Shown here piece after piece: positions 35,227-44,493 of a stretch of DNA of 64,000 bases; within the stretch, counting starts at the first letter, position 1, and each line of letters begins with the position of its first letter. Source of the stretch: Chitinophaga qingshengii (GTDB lineage Bacteria > Bacteroidota > Bacteroidia > Chitinophagales > Chitinophagaceae); contig NZ_JACVFC010000001.1 of the NCBI RefSeq assembly GCF_014529935.1, forward strand, positions 2,294,001-2,358,000, read 5' to 3'. The notes below the pieces were generated by a model that was not told the DNA's origin, made no database searches, and saw nothing but the letters and a program-made list of their open reading frames with translations. The translations under genes were made by a program, and so were the position numbers.

Positions 35227-37170
35227 CTAAAATATGAATTCGGCGGGTAAAATAATAGTCACCAGCGTACCGGCCGGTTCGCCGGCCGTATCCGCCAGGT
35301 CGGTGACCGTTACGCTAGCCTCTTTGTTATTGATTTTACGGATCAGATCAATCCTTCCCTCAGTCACTTTCATGCCTACGGAATTATGCATCTTCCCTTT
35401 CTTTTCCTTTATTTCCATAGCTTTCTGGCGGCCGATACCATTATCCGTAATGGAACATACCAGGCACCTGTCCTGCAGTACAATGTCGATATCGAGCAGG
35501 CCCTTGCCGTTGTGTTTGTGCACCAATCCGTGCCAGATCGCGTTTTCCACATAGGGTTGCAGGATCATCGGCGGAATGAGCACCTCCTCATCGTTGATGT
35601 CCGGACCTATGCGGATACTGTATTCGAAGATACCGTTGCAGCGGAGCGATTCCAGGTCGAGATACAGCCGTAGGGATTCCAGTTCCTTATTAAGCGTTAC
35701 AAACGTATGCTGTGTATTATCGAGGATCAGGCGCATGAGGCGGGAGAATTTAGTCAGGTAATCTGACGCTTCTTCCTGGTTGTTACTCCATATATAACGG
35801 TGGATAGAGCTGAGGGAGTTGAAGATAAAGTGCGGATTCATCTGGGAGCGCAGGGATCTTAACTCCAGTTGCAGCGTTTGTTTGTTGGCTTCCAGGTTGC
35901 GGTGACGGATATAAAAGAAGCCGCCGATGATGGCCATCAGCAGAAAACCTGCCAGGGCGAAGATGAACATGACATTCCGTTTGGTCTTCAGTTCATTCAC
36001 CACCTTTTCATGTTCCAGTGTTTTAATCTGGTTGTCTTTCCGGTCCACCTCATAGATAGCCTGCATTTGTTTTAACGCCATGGCTGATTTTTCATTGAGG
36101 ATACTGTCTTTGTACAACAATGATTTGTCGGCCGCCTCCAGGGACCCCCGGAAGTCGCCACTAGCCCTATAATCGGCCGCCAGCGCCTTATAAGCCTCCA
36201 TGAGCATGGATTTAAAGCCCCAAAACACGCTCAGGTCAATGGATTGCTGCATATACCTGCGGGCCTCTTCATGTTTGTTTTGTGCACTCAGGAGCTTGCC
36301 GATATTCAGATAACTTTCTGCCACGTGCACCTTATCATCTACCTTATCATTTACTACCAGGGCTTTCTGCAGGTATACCATGGCGGTGGCATAATCCTTT
36401 TTTTCTTTATAGGCAGCGCCGAGGGCGTTATAGCAGATCGCCATTCCCGTAGGATTGTCTATTTTCTGGTTGGCCGTCAGTGAGCGGTGGTAGTACTGGA
36501 TAGCCAGGTCCAGTTTATTTTGTCCCTGGTAGGCATATCCCAGGTTACCGAGGTTAATGGCTACGCCAAGGTCGTTATGACTTTGTTCTTCCAGCTTCAG
36601 TGCCCGGTTGAAATGGCGGATAGCGTCTTCATAATTTTCCGCCGTCAGCTGGATATTACCGATGCTGTTGGTGGCTACGCAGACATTACGGACATCGTTG
36701 ATTTGTTCCGCCAGTTGCAGGGCGCGGAGGTGGTAGTCGAATGCCTGTTGCAGCTTATCCTGCCGGCGGCTGTCCACTCCGGCGTTGTTATACGAAAGGC
36801 TCATCAGCAGGGTATCGTTGGCATCTTCCGCGTATTTGATGGCTTTTTCATGATAGTCTTCCGCCACCAGGTACTGGGATTTGTTTCTTTTAGCGGTACC
36901 CAGTTCATTATAGAGGAGTGCCAGGCTCCTGGAGGAGCGGAGTTTATGTGCCAGCGGGAGGGCTTCCTGCCAGAAGAGGTTTTCCGACCTGTCGAAAAAG
37001 CGGCTGTATTGTTTGCCGGCTTTGATGAGCAAAGACACCTTTGCCGTATCGTTAGGCAATGTCCGTATAGAGTCGAGGGTGCGGCAAGCCCGCAGGGAAT
37101 CCTGTGAGGAAGCGATCCAGGTAGCTCCCAGGAGGAGCCAGCCTAAAAAGAACAGACTTTTTATAGACAT
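35227..37170 (-). CDS. TPR-containing sensor histidine kinase (LytS/His_kinase type)
   Basis: The protein has 647 residues with a signal peptide (residues 1-22). About six to seven TPR units cover residues ~80-350 (for example 'AFDYHLRALQLAEQIND', 'AIQYYHRSLTANQKIDN'). A coiled coil precedes one transmembrane helix (~400-422), so the TPR part is periplasmic. The kinase core is of the His_kinase type: 'SQMNPHFIFNSLSSIHRYI' (His447), N-box 'LQPYVENAIWHGLVHKH' and G-box 'ITDNGIGRQKA'. It should phosphorylate the LytTR regulator downstream. The periplasmic TPR signal is unknown. Confidence 0.92.
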   Translation of the reverse strand: MSIKSLFFLGWLLLGATWIASSQDSLRACRTLDSIRTLPNDTAKVSLLIKAGKQYSRFFDRSENLFWQEALPLAHKLRSSRSLALLYNELGTAKRNKSQYLVAEDYHEKAIKYAEDANDTLLMSLSYNNAGVDSRRQDKLQQAFDYHLRALQLAEQINDVRNVCVATNSIGNIQLTAENYEDAIRHFNRALKLEEQSHNDLGVAINLGNLGYAYQGQNKLDLAIQYYHRSLTANQKIDNPTGMAICYNALGAAYKEKKDYATAMVYLQKALVVNDKVDDKVHVAESYLNIGKLLSAQNKHEEARRYMQQSIDLSVFWGFKSMLMEAYKALAADYRASGDFRGSLEAADKSLLYKDSILNEKSAMALKQMQAIYEVDRKDNQIKTLEHEKVVNELKTKRNVMFIFALAGFLLMAIIGGFFYIRHRNLEANKQTLQLELRSLRSQMNPHFIFNSLSSIHRYIWSNNQEEASDYLTKFSRLMRLILDNTQHTFVTLNKELESLRLYLDLESLRCNGIFEYSIRIGPDINDEEVLIPPMILQPYVENAIWHGLVHKHNGKGLLDIDIVLQDRCLVCSITDNGIGRQKAMEIKEKKGKMHNSVGMKVTEGRIDLIRKINNKEASVTVTDLADTAGEPAGTLVTIILPAEFIF

Positions 37171-37784
37171 TGGCTGAAATGTGACCCCAATTTAAGAAGA
37201 ATTACGAATTACGAATTTGGGGATACCTGTGAACAAGGGGATTTTTCGCCCATCATGGAGAAAAAAGCGAAAGGGCGAAAGAATTCGCCCCTTCTTCCTA
37301 TTAACCGAATACACCTACTGAAAATATGGAACAGTCATGGCAAGCCATGCCATCCCACATTTCTCTTTATGCCTTAGGCAAAGCGGGAATACAGCCGTGC
37401 CGGGCGGAATTATATATATCGTTAAGTTCAATAATCGGTTAATAGCAAAGGTTTTGTGGATATAGTGTACAAATAAGACTTTCATAAGACAGCGATATTT
37501 TATTCGCTGAAGCGATCACAATTTCAATGGTTGTCTTATTGCATGTTTATGCGGGCTGGCATAGGCCGGTCGCGCGCAAACATTGCCCACCTCAATAACC
37601 TTGATATTTCAGTTCCGATAAGGTTAAAGCATGGAAAACCCCGTCAAGTTGGCGACATAGTTTTGCATACAAATAAATAGCAGGAAATTCTTCAGGATGT
37701 GGAAAATTATTGGGATAGTCCGCTGGTGGTTGGGCAGGGACAAGGCAAATGTATAAAAGACTTTTAATAAAAGAAAATATTATT
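37171..37784. other. 614-bp intergenic region upstream of the histidine kinase
   Basis: Holds a short copy of the A/T repeat word (ATTACGAATTACGAATTTGGGG at 37201-37222), a 7-bp hairpin GGGCGAA/TTCGCCC (37273-37290) and an 8-bp inverted repeat TTAACCGA/TCGGTTAA (37301-37442) around ~125 bp. A 72-codon minus-strand frame (37592-37810) exists but begins inside cmk and looks non-coding. Nothing else supported. Confidence 0.4.
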
Positions 37785-38474
37785 TCATGAAGTATGGGCC
37801 AATGTGGCATCTTCCACCCATTGCATCACGAGGTCCATCTGATCTTCCCGGCTTAACTGGCTGTTATCCAGTATAATAGCATCCTCTGCTTTGCGGAGGG
37901 GACTGATTTCGCGGTTCGCATCGATGTAGTCTCTCAGTTCCAGGTTTTGTTTTACTTCATCGATGGTAATATTCTTGTTCTTTTCGTACAGTTCTTTGAA
38001 GCGGCGTTCTACCCGGATAGAGATATCGGCGGTCATGAAGATTTTGAGTTCAGCGTGCGGGAATACCACGGTACCGATATCGCGGCCATCCATGACGATG
38101 CCTTTGCGGGCGCCCATCTTTTTCTGCTGGGCGACGGCAAATTCCCGTACTTCTTTTACCGCGGCCACCTCGCTCACTTTTTCTGCCACGAGCATTTCGC
38201 GGATCAGGTGTTCTACATTTTCTTCGTTGAGGTGCATTTCGCTGGCGCCGGAAAGCGGGTTGTATTCAAACTCGAGGTGTATATCTGACAAGGCAGCTAC
38301 TACTGCCGGCTGGGAGGTCCAGTCCACGCGGTTTTGCAGGAAATACAGCGTAATTGCACGATACATGGCGCCACTGTCTATATAGACATAATCCAGCTTC
38401 TTAGCCAGTTGTTTTGCCAACGTACTTTTGCCACAGGAAGAGTAGCCATCTATCGTGATAATTATTTTTTTCAA
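37785..38474 (-). CDS. cmk: cytidylate kinase
   Basis: The protein has 229 residues. The P-loop 'IDGYSSCGKSTLA' (residues 8-20) is at the N-terminus, followed by 'YIDSGAMYRAITLYFL' and the CMP-binding 'GIVMDGRDIGTVVFPHAELKIFMTAD', and the LID Arg-rich segment 'DISIRVERRFKEL'. It phosphorylates CMP and dCMP with ATP. The gene is single on the minus strand between the surface-protein cluster and the histidine kinase. It is not next to rpsA, unlike in many bacteria. Confidence 0.95.
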   Translation of the reverse strand: MKKIIITIDGYSSCGKSTLAKQLAKKLDYVYIDSGAMYRAITLYFLQNRVDWTSQPAVVAALSDIHLEFEYNPLSGASEMHLNEENVEHLIREMLVAEKVSEVAAVKEVREFAVAQQKKMGARKGIVMDGRDIGTVVFPHAELKIFMTADISIRVERRFKELYEKNKNITIDEVKQNLELRDYIDANREISPLRKAEDAIILDNSQLSREDQMDLVMQWVEDATLAHTS

Positions 38475-38549
38475 CCTTGCCTTTTTAGACCGCCTACAGA
38501 TATAACCTCACAAAATTGAGGGAATTATGCGAAAAAAGCAAAACAAACC

Positions 38550-40133
38550 TTATGGTATCACTACCACTTTGCAGGTGTAGGCTACTTTCTGGGTGTCTTT
38601 ATTGTAAAGCACCATGAAGTAGGTACCGGCAGGCAGGTTGCTGACGCTGATGTCATTGTCCTGGTGTACATCGTATTCACGCATTACCTGGCTCCAGGTA
38701 TCGCGGAGCTGCATCATCAGCGGTCCTCTTACACCACGGATACGTACCTTGAAATTGCCGTTGTTCGGGTTGGGGAATACATCGATTTGTACAAATGGCG
38801 GTACCGCCCTGATTTCGGAATAGACTTCCTTGCCATTGCGGGAGACGGCTTTGATACGGTAGTAGGTCCAGCCGTCGTAGTCGTTGAGGTCCTGCAGTGT
38901 GTAACTTAATGGCACATTGCTGTTGCCGTTGACCGCCTTGGTAGGCACCGTGGCTATACGGGAGAAGACCTCTTCCCTTTCGTAGCGGCGTTCCACTTCA
39001 AACAGCAGGTTGTTGACTTCGCGGCGGGTAGTCCAATCGAGCTGCACCATCAGTGGTGCTATACGGTAGGCTTCGAAGCTGAGGAAATCGGCCGGTTTGG
39101 ATTTGCCGACGAGGATTGTTTTAGCGAAGTATTCATTGGCGCCGAGGCCGGTGAACACACGCATATGCATGGTAGCCGGCGTAGCCAGGCCATTGGTGGT
39201 AAGAATACCGGGTTTAGGCACGGCAGGCAGAAAAGGTACCTGGTCCCATACTCCGCTGATAAAGCGGGTAATATAGCTGCTATCGCGTTCCGCCGCATAG
39301 GCCGGCAGTTCGTCCGGGTCCATGTGTTGCAGGATAACCGTAGCATCGCCGCCGGTACCGGCCCGGGTAATTTGCCAGGTTTTGTTAACGAAGCTGTCGG
39401 GATAAGCGCGGCCGGCGACTGACAGCGCATATACGCTATCGAAGGCGCGTACGCTGAACATATCCGTTGCGTTATCCAGCAGAATAGCCGCCGGCGTATA
39501 GCTGTTGACGGTAGTGCCTACGGGGAACACCACCTTATTCGCCGCCGTATTGATACCTGTGCGGTAGAGCGCGCCACCGGCAGTACCGGTACCGTTCACT
39601 ACAAAACTTTGATCGCTGTAGCCGGTGATTGTACCGGGATTGTTTTCGCCTACCTGCAGGTTCCAGCCATTGAGGAAAATATGCCCGGTGGTGAAATGCA
39701 GGTTATTCCTGATTTTAAGATCGCTGAGGTCATCCAGGAGCAGGCCGGCGTTGTTGTTGATCTGCAGGTTGGGGAAGCTGCTCCCCTGCTTCGCCGCCAG
39801 GCTGTAGTTGCCAAAGATTACCTGTTGTCCGACATTGCCATACAGCGGGTTCTGCCCCAGAAAAACGAATTTACCGCCGGTACCGGAGTAGCCGTCGGTG
39901 CTTTCATCGGGCAACGTAGCAGCGTTGCCGTTAGTCCATTTTTTACTGAGGAAATAAAGGGTAGCCGAAGGATTGGAGCCCAGGATACCGTTGTTGATGA
40001 GATCTGAAAAGACACCTGAGTTACCGGAAAGCCATACGGAAGCGCCATCAGGGATGAAGACGCCCTGTTGAGCAGTTGCCGGGATCGTGAGCCCAAGCAA
40101 TAGTATGACGATGATAAGTAGTTGTTTTTTCAA
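38550..40133 (-). CDS. secreted protein with T9SS type A sorting domain
   Basis: The protein has 527 residues with a signal peptide ending ATAQ (residue ~21). The N-terminal half is a beta-rich repeat-poor domain with 'PDGASVWLSGNSGVFSDLINNG' and 'GNNPGTITGYSD'-like turns. From ~residue 350 come FN3-like segments ('LDWTTRREVNNLLFEVERRY', 'YTLQDLNDYDGWTYYRIKAVS'). The last ~75 residues are the T9SS type A sorting domain: 'IDVFPNPNNGNFKVRIRG', then 'VSNLPAGTYFMVLYNKD' and a basic end. It should be exported by type IX secretion. It is the last gene of a three-gene surface-protein cluster, 9 nt after the previous gene. Confidence 0.85.
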   Translation of the reverse strand: MKKQLLIIVILLLGLTIPATAQQGVFIPDGASVWLSGNSGVFSDLINNGILGSNPSATLYFLSKKWTNGNAATLPDESTDGYSGTGGKFVFLGQNPLYGNVGQQVIFGNYSLAAKQGSSFPNLQINNNAGLLLDDLSDLKIRNNLHFTTGHIFLNGWNLQVGENNPGTITGYSDQSFVVNGTGTAGGALYRTGINTAANKVVFPVGTTVNSYTPAAILLDNATDMFSVRAFDSVYALSVAGRAYPDSFVNKTWQITRAGTGGDATVILQHMDPDELPAYAAERDSSYITRFISGVWDQVPFLPAVPKPGILTTNGLATPATMHMRVFTGLGANEYFAKTILVGKSKPADFLSFEAYRIAPLMVQLDWTTRREVNNLLFEVERRYEREEVFSRIATVPTKAVNGNSNVPLSYTLQDLNDYDGWTYYRIKAVSRNGKEVYSEIRAVPPFVQIDVFPNPNNGNFKVRIRGVRGPLMMQLRDTWSQVMREYDVHQDNDISVSNLPAGTYFMVLYNKDTQKVAYTCKVVVIP

Positions 40134-40142
40134 AATTGAATT

Positions 40143-42140
40143 TTATTGAATGATGGTAACGTTGAATTTGGTGCTGGGGAAGCCGGCACCGCCGGTTCCG
40201 GTATTGACAAAGGCCACCCGGATAGTATTGGTGTTAACAACTCTTACCCATGAAATGACAACAGTATTAGAAGTAAGATCTACCGTTGGGTTCAGGATTA
40301 CCGTTGCGGCGCTCAACAGGGAAGGCGTACCGGTGGGCGTAGTAAAATCCTGAGTTGTTTGTGTTCGCTGGGTAAAATTGCTACAGCTGATATTCACCTG
40401 AAACTTAAACATGCCGGAGAACACTGTTCCACCAGATCCCATTTTAAAATCACCGTTGACATCCAAGGCCGCCGCCGGGCTACTCGTTCTGATACCCAGC
40501 TCTTTCGCGCCCCTGTCCCAATAGAAATTATCCGAGTCCTGTCCAACCTCTGAAGTAGCGTCACTGGTTTGGTTTCCGAAAATGACGCCTCCGTTACCGA
40601 TTATCTTATCACCCTGTGTGGTTATCATTTTATACCATGGGTTGGTGGGAGGGCCAGGAGCCAATGGTTTCACAGCTCCTTTCCATTCTCTGACAGCCAG
40701 GGTATTTTTATCAAAATAAAGGTGGGTAGTGAAGTTGCCGGACCTGAAGGCGAGTACGCTCCAGGCATGGGCCCCGCTGGGCCCAGTCACGGGACCAAAG
40801 TCTACGGGTCCAGCTCCTGTATTGCCAGGCAATGGGCCTTGCCAGATTTTCATGCGGTACCGCTCATCCGGCACATCTGCATTACGGATATCTGTGCTCT
40901 CCAGCGTACCGTAAGTTGCGCCACCATTAACATCTTCACCCGGGATATACATTTGGGAGGCTGCATTCCATTTCAGTATTTCGCCGTCCTTAGGAGCGGT
41001 GGTGGCCACCGGGTTATTCTGGATTTTATTGGCGTTCCAGATGTTTTTGGCGCTGTCTACGTTGATGATCCACGTTCTGTCGGCAGAGAGATCCTGCTCA
41101 CCAGCTGCAGCAAAATTAATCACGCCTGTTCCTGCCTGCAGCTTTATTTTACGGCTGAACAGGGCATTTTGGGTGACGATGACATCGCCGGTAGCGTTAA
41201 TGGACAGGGTTTTGTTGTTTGCTGTGCCTGGCGTGACGGTCGCTATGTTGGTGAGGCGTAGTCCGGAAGTAAAGGTGGTTTCACCCAGGTCAACAGACTG
41301 GCCTGTTATTTCCACTCTGTTTTTAGGAATGGTAGTTCCCATCCCAAGTTTGGACATGATCGTTACATCGCCTGCTACTTTTAAGTCTTTCCCAATGTCG
41401 CCATAGCCATCAATATTGAAACTGGCGGGCTTCTGCAAGGTAGTCCCATTAACGATAAAATTCCCGGTAGCACCTGTTGGTGCTTTCGGTTCCCATTGGG
41501 TACCGTTGAAAGTCAGCACCTGGTTAGCGGCAGGCGTAGTCGTAGATATCGGGTAAGTAGCTAATTTGGCTGCATTCCAGATAGTCGCGTCGTTATCGGC
41601 ATCGAGGGTAAAAGAAGGATTCGTACTGAGGTCTTTTGTTGCATTAGTAGAGGCTTTCATACCCGTACCGGCCTGTAAACTCAGTTTACTGGCATAGGGC
41701 AGGTAAAAAGTGCTGTAATCCGTAGCAACCGGTGCTATATTTCCGGCGGCATCAGGTGTACGACCAGCGAAGGTGAGTATGCCGGTATTACTGATAACGC
41801 CTGCCGGGCTTATATTAATACCATTGCCGGCGGAAAAAGTAAAATCCGCCACCTTTTTCCATGTACCATTTGCTTTAATGTAGAGACATTTTTCAGTTAC
41901 ATCCGTTACATATACAAACATACCGTCAGCGGCGTTGAACAGTGCGCCGCCAGCGGTGATAGCGCTTTTAGGCACTCTGTTCAGCAACAGGCCCTGGCTA
42001 TCACTGTTGAGTTCCAGCAACGCTTCTTTTTTCAGTTGCGTTGGCTGAAGTCCCAGTTTCATTTGTTGTGCAGTGGTCCGGACTGAAAACAGGAGTCCCA
42101 GCCCCCATAAGGGTAAGTATCTTAAAACAGTCATCTTCAT
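40143..42140 (-). CDS. large secreted surface protein, fibre-like
   Basis: The protein has 665 residues and a signal peptide ending TTAQ (residue ~25). The start of the mature part, 'LGLQPTQLKKEALLELNSDSQGLLLNRVP', is shared with the next upstream protein (556 residues), so the two are paralogues. The body has fibre-type motifs such as 'GMGTTIPKNRVEITGQSV' and 'GIRTSSPAAALDVNGDFKMG'. There is no T9SS sorting domain at the C-terminus, which is a beta-rich unit of unknown fold. It is inferred to be an extracellular, possibly trimeric fibre; the function is unknown. Confidence 0.7.
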   Translation of the reverse strand: MKMTVLRYLPLWGLGLLFSVRTTAQQMKLGLQPTQLKKEALLELNSDSQGLLLNRVPKSAITAGGALFNAADGMFVYVTDVTEKCLYIKANGTWKKVADFTFSAGNGINISPAGVISNTGILTFAGRTPDAAGNIAPVATDYSTFYLPYASKLSLQAGTGMKASTNATKDLSTNPSFTLDADNDATIWNAAKLATYPISTTTPAANQVLTFNGTQWEPKAPTGATGNFIVNGTTLQKPASFNIDGYGDIGKDLKVAGDVTIMSKLGMGTTIPKNRVEITGQSVDLGETTFTSGLRLTNIATVTPGTANNKTLSINATGDVIVTQNALFSRKIKLQAGTGVINFAAAGEQDLSADRTWIINVDSAKNIWNANKIQNNPVATTAPKDGEILKWNAASQMYIPGEDVNGGATYGTLESTDIRNADVPDERYRMKIWQGPLPGNTGAGPVDFGPVTGPSGAHAWSVLAFRSGNFTTHLYFDKNTLAVREWKGAVKPLAPGPPTNPWYKMITTQGDKIIGNGGVIFGNQTSDATSEVGQDSDNFYWDRGAKELGIRTSSPAAALDVNGDFKMGSGGTVFSGMFKFQVNISCSNFTQRTQTTQDFTTPTGTPSLLSAATVILNPTVDLTSNTVVISWVRVVNTNTIRVAFVNTGTGGAGFPSTKFNVTIIQ

Positions 42141-42176
42141 AAATTAATTACATGGAAATCGGCAGGGCAATACAAA

Positions 42177-42221
42177 CGGTCATGTATACACGCATAACTA
42201 CGTATATACATGACCGTTATT
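42177..42221 (-). terminator. hairpin between the two paralogous surface-protein genes
   Basis: AACGGTCATGTATA pairs with TATACATGACCGTT with one interruption around a ~17-nt loop. The following T-tract on the minus strand is short (TTTGTATTG), so it may attenuate rather than fully stop transcription into the next gene. Confidence 0.5.
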
Positions 42222-42223
42222 TC

Positions 42224-43894
42224 CTATTTTCTGATGATAAACCAGTTGGTACCGTCAGATTGCAGGGTTACGAAAGTCCAGTTGTTATAGATGAAGTAGT
42301 CTGTGCCGTCTTCTATTTTTTCAGTTCCGCCTGCGGTAAGGATTTGTAAGGAGTTATCCAGTGTACCGCCAATTTTTTTGATGGTAATCACCCGTCCTGT
42401 TCTGCCAGCAGCGGAGAGCAGTGTTATCGTGCGGTTTCCGGCGGTGCAGTCCATCAGGATCGTATTATCCGCATCCGTCATGGCATAATTACCGGATTGA
42501 CGGGTAATATTGAGGGACATGGAGCCGGCCACCTGCAGCGTAGAGTTGGCGGTAGTAGCGAGATCGCCTACCATTACTTTGGAACCTGCATTCACATCGT
42601 TCTCAAATTTCTTAGGGCCTTTGAAAGTCTGATCAGTATTGGTTACCAGACCTCTGTCAACCGTTGGTGCAGCCGTAGGAATGTGAAGGGTCAGTGTATT
42701 GGTAGCAGCGTCTTCTTTATAGTGTACATCAGGACCATCGGTGCCGTTGGCGAATTGTCTGAATGCCGCAGTAGGCAATTTCTTTTGGATCACTTCACCG
42801 GTAGTACCCAACATAAGGACATTTACATCCGCATCAGTAGCGTTGGCTACGCTGCCGAGGGTTACTTTGCCTTTCAGTTCGGAGGTAGTGCCTACCTGTA
42901 AGGATTTGCCGATTACCGCGTCATCTTTCAGGTTGGAAGCACCGTTAACGGTCAGGCCGGAGTTGATGGTACCACCATTTTCAACGGTGATGCTGCCTTT
43001 GAAGGTTTTATTACCACCAATGTTCTGGGCAGTAGCGGTCAGCGCGCCGGGATTGTTTTCGTCTGCAGCGTGCAGCACCACATTCTGAACTTTATTCGCG
43101 TCGAGTGCGATACTGAGACCTTCGGCAACAGGCGTAGTGCTGAAAGAGCCTACCAGTATTTTGGTGGCGTTATCAAAGCGTTTCCAATCGTCCATGGAGA
43201 GCAGACCTGCTTTTTTCAGACCGTCCTGGGTAACAATGCTCAGGGTATGTACACCGGCAACTGATGAAAATTTATAATCTGCCGCATCGTCTGTTTCGAG
43301 TTTTTGTTTATCACCTGTTTCTCCATTGATAGAATATATGGCAGTTGTGAAAGCTGATTCACTGATTTTGCGTTTGGACACCTGGCCGGTAGCAGGATCT
43401 ACCAACAGTACGTCTACACCTGCCGTCACCAGATCCAGTTTTTTCAGGAAGGCATAACCATTATCGATGATCAGCCCTTCTACGCCCTGGCCTTTCAGTA
43501 CCAGTGGTGTAGCGCCGGTAGTACCCACGAAGCTGCCTGCCGGGGCATCATTACCGGTGAGTTTCCAGTTGCTGGTGGCATCCTTATCGTTTGCCATTTT
43601 TTCCCAGGCGTTGTTTCTTCTCACATAGAGCCCTTTTTCGCTGGCTTTGGTTGGGTCGGTAGGTGCGTAATACACGATCATACCATCCGGAGGTGTCAGG
43701 TTGTCGATATCAGAAAAGGTGGTGAGGCGGGGGAGCAACAGACCTTGTCTGTCTGATTGCAGTTCCAGTACGGAGGCTTTATTGATCTTGGTAGGTTGGT
43801 CGCCTACTTTGAGCTGTGCATGGACATCTGCTGCCAACAGGACAAAGCTTCCCAGTAAAACACCGCGGAATGCGACATGTAGAGATTTAGTCAT
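42224..43894 (-). CDS. large secreted surface protein, paralogue of its downstream neighbour
   Basis: The protein has 556 residues and a signal peptide ending VHAQ (residue ~27). The mature start 'VGDQPTKINKASVLELQSDRQGLLLPRL' aligns with the same region of the 665-residue protein. It contains 'KTFKGSITVENGGTINSGLTVNGASNLKDDAVIGKSLQVG' in outline over ~40 residues, a regular ladder like beta-helical fibre proteins. No coiled coil or sorting domain is visible. The first gene of the three-gene cluster. Function unknown; a surface fibre or adhesin is only inferred. Confidence 0.7.
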   Translation of the reverse strand: MTKSLHVAFRGVLLGSFVLLAADVHAQLKVGDQPTKINKASVLELQSDRQGLLLPRLTTFSDIDNLTPPDGMIVYYAPTDPTKASEKGLYVRRNNAWEKMANDKDATSNWKLTGNDAPAGSFVGTTGATPLVLKGQGVEGLIIDNGYAFLKKLDLVTAGVDVLLVDPATGQVSKRKISESAFTTAIYSINGETGDKQKLETDDAADYKFSSVAGVHTLSIVTQDGLKKAGLLSMDDWKRFDNATKILVGSFSTTPVAEGLSIALDANKVQNVVLHAADENNPGALTATAQNIGGNKTFKGSITVENGGTINSGLTVNGASNLKDDAVIGKSLQVGTTSELKGKVTLGSVANATDADVNVLMLGTTGEVIQKKLPTAAFRQFANGTDGPDVHYKEDAATNTLTLHIPTAAPTVDRGLVTNTDQTFKGPKKFENDVNAGSKVMVGDLATTANSTLQVAGSMSLNITRQSGNYAMTDADNTILMDCTAGNRTITLLSAAGRTGRVITIKKIGGTLDNSLQILTAGGTEKIEDGTDYFIYNNWTFVTLQSDGTNWFIIRK

Positions 43895-44493
43895 TGGTAT
43901 AAGGATAAATAGTTAAAATGATCTTCCAGTAGGCCACGCATGGGGTGGACTTTATTTAAGTTCGTGTGTTCGGTTATAAGGAAGTCAGTCTAAAGATATA
44001 GGCAAATTTATTATATGTATAAGAACTATATGTATATAATATTCTCATACACCAAACAATAGAGGTATATATTATTTTATGTGACAAAAGTATGTATTAT
44101 AAATTTTCCAAAAATGACACTATTATGCTATATTTTATATTTTAATAATATTTTGTATACCTGATTTTTACCAGGTATTTGGGGGCTGCGATCGATTTCA
44201 ACTTAACAAGTATGGGGTGTAGAAGCCCGACAGGCCTTCAAATTATCTTGAAAGCAGACAGGTTAACATTTTCATGTGAGTGCGGGGGTATTACGACATA
44301 CAGCGAGGGGTTATGCCGGGTAAGGTGCAGCGGGTATCCCCCAGGATAGCTGCCCAACGAAACAGGAGGCATTGCGTCATAAAGTACAGGGCAATGACGG
44401 CATAAAACAATCGGCAGGCATCTGCCTAAAAAAATAAAAAACGGCTGCCAGTAGAAAGGCAGCCGTTTATGGATAATACTATTGCGTTGTTAA
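43895..44493. other. 599-bp intergenic region, A/T-rich promoter zone then clpC 3' end
   Basis: TAAATTTG on the minus strand (44003-44010) is a likely -7 box for the surface-protein cluster. The block at 43990-44160 is very A/T-rich. The right half is GC-rich and has no coding frame. The clpC terminator is at 44428-44468. Confidence 0.45.
44428..44468 (-). terminator. clpC terminator
   Basis: An 11-bp stem (AAACGGCTGCC/GGCAGCCGTTT) with an 8-nt loop is followed on the minus strand by a long T-rich run. It lies 25 nt beyond the clpC stop. Confidence 0.9.

Noticed and set aside
37301..37442. 8-bp inverted repeat TTAACCGA/TCGGTTAA around 125 bp as a miniature transposable element
   Set aside because: No target-site duplication, only 8 bp of match and no second copy in the window.
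37592..37810. 72-codon minus-strand frame after cmk
   Set aside because: It begins inside the cmk coding end, has no ribosome site or promoter, and shows no recognisable domain; noted only in the intergenic description.
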